Shown here: positions 60,081 to 64,000 of the stretch, piece by piece
How the letters are laid out: each line of letters opens with the position of its first letter
How positions within the stretch are numbered: the stretch's first letter is position 1
Assembly: GCA_910584835.1 (NCBI GenBank)
Contig: CAJUEG010000002.1
Location: 1-64,000, forward strand
DNA from: an uncultured Oscillospiraceae bacterium
GTDB lineage: Bacteria > Bacillota > Clostridia > Oscillospirales > Oscillospiraceae
Direction: 5' to 3'
DNA: 64,000 nucleotides
The notes under the pieces: generated by a model
Databases searched by the model: none
What the model was told of the DNA's origin: nothing
Seen by the model: the letters and a program-made list of their open reading frames with translations, nothing else
Translations under genes and position numbers: made by a program

Positions 60081-60767
60081 TCAGTCAAACAGCACTTTGG
60101 CCACCTCGCCGGCCAGCGCGCCGCGCTGGAGCCGGATCAGGGTGTCAAAGGTGCAGTTGACCTCCACCGCGCCGTCGGAGAGGATGAAGCCGCCGTCCAT
60201 GGGCCGGGTCTCCTCGGCCAGGGTGAGCATGGCGGCGCCGCTCAGGATGGCGGACGCGCCGGTCACCACCTTGTCCAGGATGGCCCCGGCCTTGGACCCG
60301 GCGACCTCCTCGGGCAGCTTGGGCGCCGCGGCCCTGGCAAGCTGCTCGTTGGCCGCCGCCACCACGGCCTTGCCCACCTCGATGTGGTCCTTGGCGGAGA
60401 AGATGAGCTTCTCCCGCCCGGTGGCCGACGCCTGCACGGCCAGCTTGGCCAGCAGGGCCACATACTGCTCCCGGGGCAGGTCCAGCAGCTGCTTGTGGGC
60501 CGCCTGGAAGGCCTCCTCGATCACGTCCTGCTTGGCGGTGAGCACCGCCTTGCGGCACTCCATCTGGGTCATGGAGTCCAGGTGGCGAGCCCGCTCCTCC
60601 GCCGCGCGGCGGCCCTGGGCCAGGATCTCCTCCGCCGCGGCCTTGGCCTCGGCCTGGTACCTGGCGGCGATGTCCGCCGCCTCGGCCCGGGCCTGGCCCA
60701 GCAGGGCCTCGTTTTCCGCCTTGCCGTCCTCCTCGATGCGCGCGGTAATCTTTTCAATTCCGTTCAT
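60081..60767 (-). CDS. ntpE: V-type ATP synthase subunit E
   Basis: A 228-residue peripheral-stalk subunit. The N-terminal half is a long Ala/Glu/Arg helix (ARAEAADIAARYQAEAKAAAEEIL) for coiled coil with the G/H subunit; the C-terminal half binds the top of B (ETRPMDGGFILSDGAVEVNCTFDTLIR). It acts as a stator holding V1 against the torque. It lies 39 nt after ntpK. Confidence 0.93.
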   Translation of the reverse strand: MNGIEKITARIEEDGKAENEALLGQARAEAADIAARYQAEAKAAAEEILAQGRRAAEERARHLDSMTQMECRKAVLTAKQDVIEEAFQAAHKQLLDLPREQYVALLAKLAVQASATGREKLIFSAKDHIEVGKAVVAAANEQLARAAAPKLPEEVAGSKAGAILDKVVTGASAILSGAAMLTLAEETRPMDGGFILSDGAVEVNCTFDTLIRLQRGALAGEVAKVLFD

Positions 60768-60806
60768 TTATTTGGCTTACCGCCTTTCTGAAAATCAATG
60801 GTCCGC

Positions 60807-61298
60807 TTACAGCGCGTACATCAGCATCAGGATGGTGCCCACCAGGGACAGGATGGCGTAGAACTCCACGATACCGCACATAATGACGCCCTTCATGTAA
60901 TCGTCCGGCTTCTTGGCCACGATGGCGCTGACGGAGGCGGCGGCCACACGGCCCTGGGCGATGGCGGAGAGCAGGCCGCCCAGCATGATGGGCACGCAGG
61001 CAAACAGGATGGCCATACCGTCGCCCACGCTCAGCTGGGCGGGATTGCCGGAGAAGAAGCCCAGGGTGAACAGGCCGAAGAAGCCGGCGGCCAGGCCGTA
61101 CAGGCCCTGGGTGCCGGGGAGGGCCTGGAGGATCATGCACTTGGTGAAGTGCTCGGGGGTCTCGGACAGGACGCCGGTGGCGGCCTCGCCCACCATGCCG
61201 GTGCCCTTGGCGGAGCCGATGCAGCACAGGCCAACTGCCAGGGCGAAGCCGATGAAGGCCAGAGCCTGACCGCCTACCATTTCAAAAAAAGCAACCAT
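60807..61298 (-). CDS. ntpK: V-type ATP synthase subunit K (proteolipid, predicted Na+-binding)
   Basis: A 163-residue four-helix proteolipid, a duplicated hairpin like that of E. hirae NtpK. The Na+ ligands known from NtpK (Leu61, Thr64, Gln65, Gln110, Glu139) are represented by Leu60, Thr63 and Gln64 in LPGTQGLYG, Gln115 in AIAQGRVAAA and Glu145 in IVEFYAIL. The rotor ring made of this subunit should therefore carry Na+. It lies 2 nt from ntpI and 39 nt from ntpE. Confidence 0.95.
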   Translation of the reverse strand: MVAFFEMVGGQALAFIGFALAVGLCCIGSAKGTGMVGEAATGVLSETPEHFTKCMILQALPGTQGLYGLAAGFFGLFTLGFFSGNPAQLSVGDGMAILFACVPIMLGGLLSAIAQGRVAAASVSAIVAKKPDDYMKGVIMCGIVEFYAILSLVGTILMLMYAL

Positions 61299-61299
61299 T

Positions 61300-63306
61300 T
61301 TAAATTTCCTCCTTAATATCTACATATTTGGTTTCCACTGCCAGGGGACGGAAGGCCTTGCCGCCGTCCTGATAAAAGCGCCCGAAGAACTCCAGGCACT
61401 GCAAACGCATGGTGTGGACATAGCAGCCCAGCAGGTTGAGCACTAGGTTCAGGGTGTTGCCGATGATGGCCACGATGATGAAGGGGACCAGCCCAAACAC
61501 CGAGCCCAGGGTGTTGAACACCGAGGCGATGATGGAGCCGGCCATCATCAGGGCCATGAGGCGCAGGTAGGACAGGATGTCGCTGAAGTAGCCGGAGATG
61601 CCCTGGTAGGCGTCCCAGATCCAGGTGACGGCGCCCAGGGGGCTCTTGGAGCGGATGACGCTGCCCGTTGGCAGCAGCACCACGCCCAGCACCAGCACCA
61701 CGAGCCCCACGGTGCCCAGCACGGCGGGTGCGCCCGGGATCATGGGACCGCCGATGGCCAGGGCCGCGCCGATGAGGATGCAGTACCATGCGATCTCCTG
61801 GGTGACGGCGTCCAGCGGGCTGCCGTGGCGGAACTTCTCCTCCACGCTGACGGCCATGCCCACGAACACCTGGATGACGCCCAGGATCATGGAGCCGATC
61901 ATGACGGTGATGGTGTCGTTGATGGGGGTGAACAGGGGCTTCCAGAACCAGATGAAGGACCCGGCGGCGTCATGGTAGCCCGGCACACCGGCGGCGGCCC
62001 CCGTCAGGTCAAAGAGCTTGGACAGGAAGTCGCCGAAAAAGCTGCCGGTGAGGCAGCCCCAGAAGATGGAGCTGATGCCGCACATGAAGAACATAGACAT
62101 CATGTTTTTCATGCCGCCCCTGGGCTTGGCCTTGGCCAGGAAAAAGGCGGTGCCCAGCGCCATGAGCACACCGTAGCCGATGTCGTTCATCATGAAGCCG
62201 AAGAACAGAATGAAGAACGGGGCCATCAGCGGGTTGGGGTCCACCGTGTCGTAGGCCGGCATGGCGTACATCTCGGTGATGGCGGTAAAGGGCGCGGTGA
62301 CGGGATTGTTTTTCAGCTTGATGGGCACCTGGGGGTACTCCTCCGGCGCGGGGTCGGCCATCTCCCAGGCGCAGGAAAAGCCGCCCAGCAGCTTTTCCAC
62401 ATCTCCCACGTTCTCAGCCGGAAGCCAGCCGTCCATCACAAAGGCCGCGTCGGTGTCGATGAGCCGGGCACGGTTCTCTCCCCGGCTGATCTCCTGGGCC
62501 GCCCGGTCCGCGCAGCGGCGCAGCACGTCCCGCTTCTCTCCCAGGGCGGCCAGGGCGGCCTTGCACTCGGCCTCCTCCCGCTCCAGGGCGGCGATGCGGT
62601 TGTCCAGCAGGGCAATGTTTTCCGCCGCCGTCCCCGTCCAGCCCCGCAGGGTGACCCGTGAGGCGCCGAAGGGCCGCATGGCCTCATAGCACGCGCTGAG
62701 GGCGGAGTGGTGGCAGATGAGCAGGAAGTACTGCAGCTCCCGGTCGCAGCCCGCCCGGACCAGCTGGGCCAGCCCGGCCTCCCCGTCCACCGCCGCCTCC
62801 AGGGCGGCGAAGTCGGTCTTGACGGGCACCGAGCAGAAGTGGACGGGCACCGTGGCCGTCCCCTCCTCGTCCAGCGCCGCGTCCAGGCAGGACCAGGGCT
62901 CCAGCGAGGCCTTCTGGGTCTGGAGCTTGGCGCGCTCCGCCCCCTTGGCGGCCAGATTCTGCTCCTTTTCCATCACCTGGCGGGCGGCGTCCAGCCCCTG
63001 GGCGTAGACCGCCTCATCGAACAGCTCCCCCTCGGTGACCTCGGGCCGCCGGGCGAACAGGCCGTCCTTGGCCGGGGCGTACCGGCGAAGGGTGTCCAGC
63101 GCGCCGCTCAGCAGCAGGCTCTGCTCCCGGGCCGTCTCCAGGGCGGACAGGTCCGGCTTGCCCAGGCCCGCCCACTCCGGCTCGCTCAGGTCGATGTCCG
63201 GCTCGCGGATCTCCACGCACCCCAGGCTCTGGAGCCGTCGCAGCAGCTCCTCCCGGTCGGGGCGCAGGGCCAGCAGCCGCAGCCGTTTCATTTTGACAAT
63301 GGCCAT
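61300..63306 (-). CDS. ntpI: V-type ATP synthase subunit I (a-subunit)
   Basis: A 668-residue stator subunit. The cytosolic N-terminal half (MAIVKMKRLRLLALRPDREELLRRL, long helices to about 340) carries the peripheral-stalk contacts; the C-terminal half has about seven helices including the ion path with the essential Arg near LNLVLNLLGCYVHTMRLQCLEFFGRFY. It forms the ion half-channels against the K ring. The start ATG shares one base with the stop of the upstream small subunit. Confidence 0.95.
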   Translation of the reverse strand: MAIVKMKRLRLLALRPDREELLRRLQSLGCVEIREPDIDLSEPEWAGLGKPDLSALETAREQSLLLSGALDTLRRYAPAKDGLFARRPEVTEGELFDEAVYAQGLDAARQVMEKEQNLAAKGAERAKLQTQKASLEPWSCLDAALDEEGTATVPVHFCSVPVKTDFAALEAAVDGEAGLAQLVRAGCDRELQYFLLICHHSALSACYEAMRPFGASRVTLRGWTGTAAENIALLDNRIAALEREEAECKAALAALGEKRDVLRRCADRAAQEISRGENRARLIDTDAAFVMDGWLPAENVGDVEKLLGGFSCAWEMADPAPEEYPQVPIKLKNNPVTAPFTAITEMYAMPAYDTVDPNPLMAPFFILFFGFMMNDIGYGVLMALGTAFFLAKAKPRGGMKNMMSMFFMCGISSIFWGCLTGSFFGDFLSKLFDLTGAAAGVPGYHDAAGSFIWFWKPLFTPINDTITVMIGSMILGVIQVFVGMAVSVEEKFRHGSPLDAVTQEIAWYCILIGAALAIGGPMIPGAPAVLGTVGLVVLVLGVVLLPTGSVIRSKSPLGAVTWIWDAYQGISGYFSDILSYLRLMALMMAGSIIASVFNTLGSVFGLVPFIIVAIIGNTLNLVLNLLGCYVHTMRLQCLEFFGRFYQDGGKAFRPLAVETKYVDIKEEI

Positions 63307-63620
63307 CAGCTGTTCCCTACCCTTCCGACGATGAGAGCCGCTGCCTTGTCCAGACGCTTGCGGGCGTCCTGCTTCAGCGCCTCGCACCGGGCGGCGTGGT
63401 CCGCCAGCGTCTGCTCCGCTTTCTTTTCCGCCTGGGCCTCGGCGTCGGCCAGCATGGCCCTCGCCTCCTGTTCCGCGCGGGCGCGCTGATCCTGCACAAG
63501 CTGCCTGCCCGCCCTCTCCGCGTCGGCTACGATGCGCTTGGCCTCCTCCGCCGCCTCGGCCCGCCGCTCTCTCGCGGCCTGTTCCGCCTCGGTGACCTTT
63601 TGGATGGCCTCTAAAGACAT
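63306..63620 (-). CDS. V-type ATP synthase subunit H/G (peripheral stalk coiled coil)
   Basis: A 104-residue helical protein rich in Ala, Glu and Arg (AARERRAEAAEEAKRIVADAE ... KKAEQTLADHAARCEALKQDA). Such short coiled coils pair with subunit E as the peripheral stalk in V/A-type ATPases. It is the first gene of the operon and overlaps ntpI by one base. Naming (H, G or NtpG-like) differs between species, so no symbol is given. Confidence 0.82.
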   Translation of the reverse strand: MSLEAIQKVTEAEQAARERRAEAAEEAKRIVADAERAGRQLVQDQRARAEQEARAMLADAEAQAEKKAEQTLADHAARCEALKQDARKRLDKAAALIVGRVGNS

Positions 63621-63685
63621 AGTTCTTCACCTCTCTTACATATCGGGAGGAGCCGTCAGGCAAACCCCTCCCATTTTCAGAATTG

Positions 63686-63714
63686 ATTTTACCATTCCTT
63701 CCCCAACTTATCAA
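63686..63714 (-). promoter_or_regulatory. Promoter of the V-ATPase operon
   Basis: Minus-strand TTGATA (63709-63714), 17-bp spacer, TAAAAT (63686-63691), 66 nt upstream of the first start codon. A small GGGAGGGG..CCTCCC dyad lies in the leader. Confidence 0.75.
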
Positions 63715-63828
63715 CCCTTGTTTTGAAATAAAATATCAGCCGGCCCGGCTGTCATGCCGCGTCCGGGCCCGCCTCCGCCCCGCTCTCCGCCCACATCCGG
63801 GCGGGCCGCAGGGCGGGCCAAATCCCGG

Positions 63829-63857
63829 TTGACTTTTCACCCGGCCCGTGATATGAT
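63829..63857 (+). promoter_or_regulatory. Plus-strand promoter at the right edge
   Basis: TTGACT (63829-63834), 17-bp spacer, TATGAT (63852-63857). It points out of the window. Confidence 0.75.
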
Positions 63858-63863
63858 ACATAA

Positions 63864-63972
63864 AAATTCATAAAAATGAATGGGGAGCTCTTTGCCGCCG
63901 GGTAAAGAGGAACGCGCCAGACCTTCTATCGTTAGGCCGCAGAAGATAGAGGGCTGGCGTTATATTTTTACC
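63864..63972 (+). ncRNA. Structured leader or small RNA of unknown class
   Basis: First hairpin CTCTTT-10 nt-AAAGAG (about 63890-63910); second, longer hairpin AAC.GCCAG.CTATC paired with GATAG.CTGGC.GTT (63911-63961), followed by ATATTTTT. The T-run could end a ~105-nt transcript or form an attenuator for a gene beyond the edge. I could not match it to a riboswitch class. Confidence 0.45.
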
Positions 63973-64000
63973 GGCAGGGCGGGATGTGTTCCCCGAACCG

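Overview
The window is 64 kb of very GC-rich DNA with dense, mostly short-spaced operons and strong Shine-Dalgarno sites. Gene content is that of a spore-forming, anaerobic, high-GC Firmicute: spoIID, bofA with yaaL, a V-type ATP synthase instead of an F-type one, a Cys T-box, a guanine riboswitch, RNase J, and a BlaI/M56 signalling pair. This fits the Oscillospiraceae (Flavonifractor/Pseudoflavonifractor/Lawsonibacter-like); the placement is inferred from content, not from a search. A perfect 16-bp parS palindrome and the S10 operon at the left edge suggest an origin-proximal chromosomal position.

Layout. 1-0.6 kb: start of rpsJ (minus) with its promoter and leader. 0.6-8.7 kb: a nucleotidyltransferase, proS, a lone tyrosine recombinase, an orphan kinase-like ATPase behind two Spo0A-type boxes, and a three-gene peptidase/membrane operon. 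8.8-11.4 kb: T-box-controlled cysE-cysS. 11.4-12.8 kb: three small membrane proteins. 13-16.8 kb: a candidate small RNA and an autoregulated BlaI/M56 pair with an unusual sensor domain. 16.9-24.4 kb: citrate synthase, SpoIID, an LtaS-like enzyme, a lipid kinase and AzlCD. 24.5-29.7 kb: a complete oligopeptide ABC transporter. 29.7-33.3 kb: Mrp and a PadR-controlled DUF4097/PspC operon. 33.6-42.3 kb: PepF, the glycerol operon glpK-glpA-oxidoreductase-DUF1667-HIT, and a tandem GNAT protein. 42.3-52 kb: a TPR regulator, purine uptake/salvage with a guanine riboswitch, a glycoside-hydrolase-like lipoprotein-sized protein, yaaL-bofA, comFC with ribbon-helix-helix genes, and RNase J. 54.4-63.6 kb: the V-ATPase operon H(G)-I-K-E-C-F-(DUF6199)-A-B-D.

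Three things stand out. (1) A 2.3-kb AT-rich island (about 52.2-54.5 kb) sits in the 3' end of ntpD. A displaced, GC-rich ntpD tail lies at the far end, and a 17-bp identity is repeated at both ends. The island carries a candidate type I toxin-antitoxin unit and a ParA-like ATPase plus small partner, the latter bracketed by two near-identical hairpins. (2) A dispersed family of intergenic elements (9 or more copies) keeps its architecture while its stems change sequence compensatorily. Members sit at gene ends, supply stop codons and even C-terminal tails, and end in a conserved AGCGTGACA. (3) A promoter-terminator unit at 13.0-13.13 kb encodes a short RNA that can fold as a four-helix cloverleaf.

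The proteolipid subunit keeps the full set of Na+-ligand residues known from Enterococcus hirae NtpK, so the ATPase is predicted to move Na+. No tRNA, rRNA, CRISPR array or prophage was seen.
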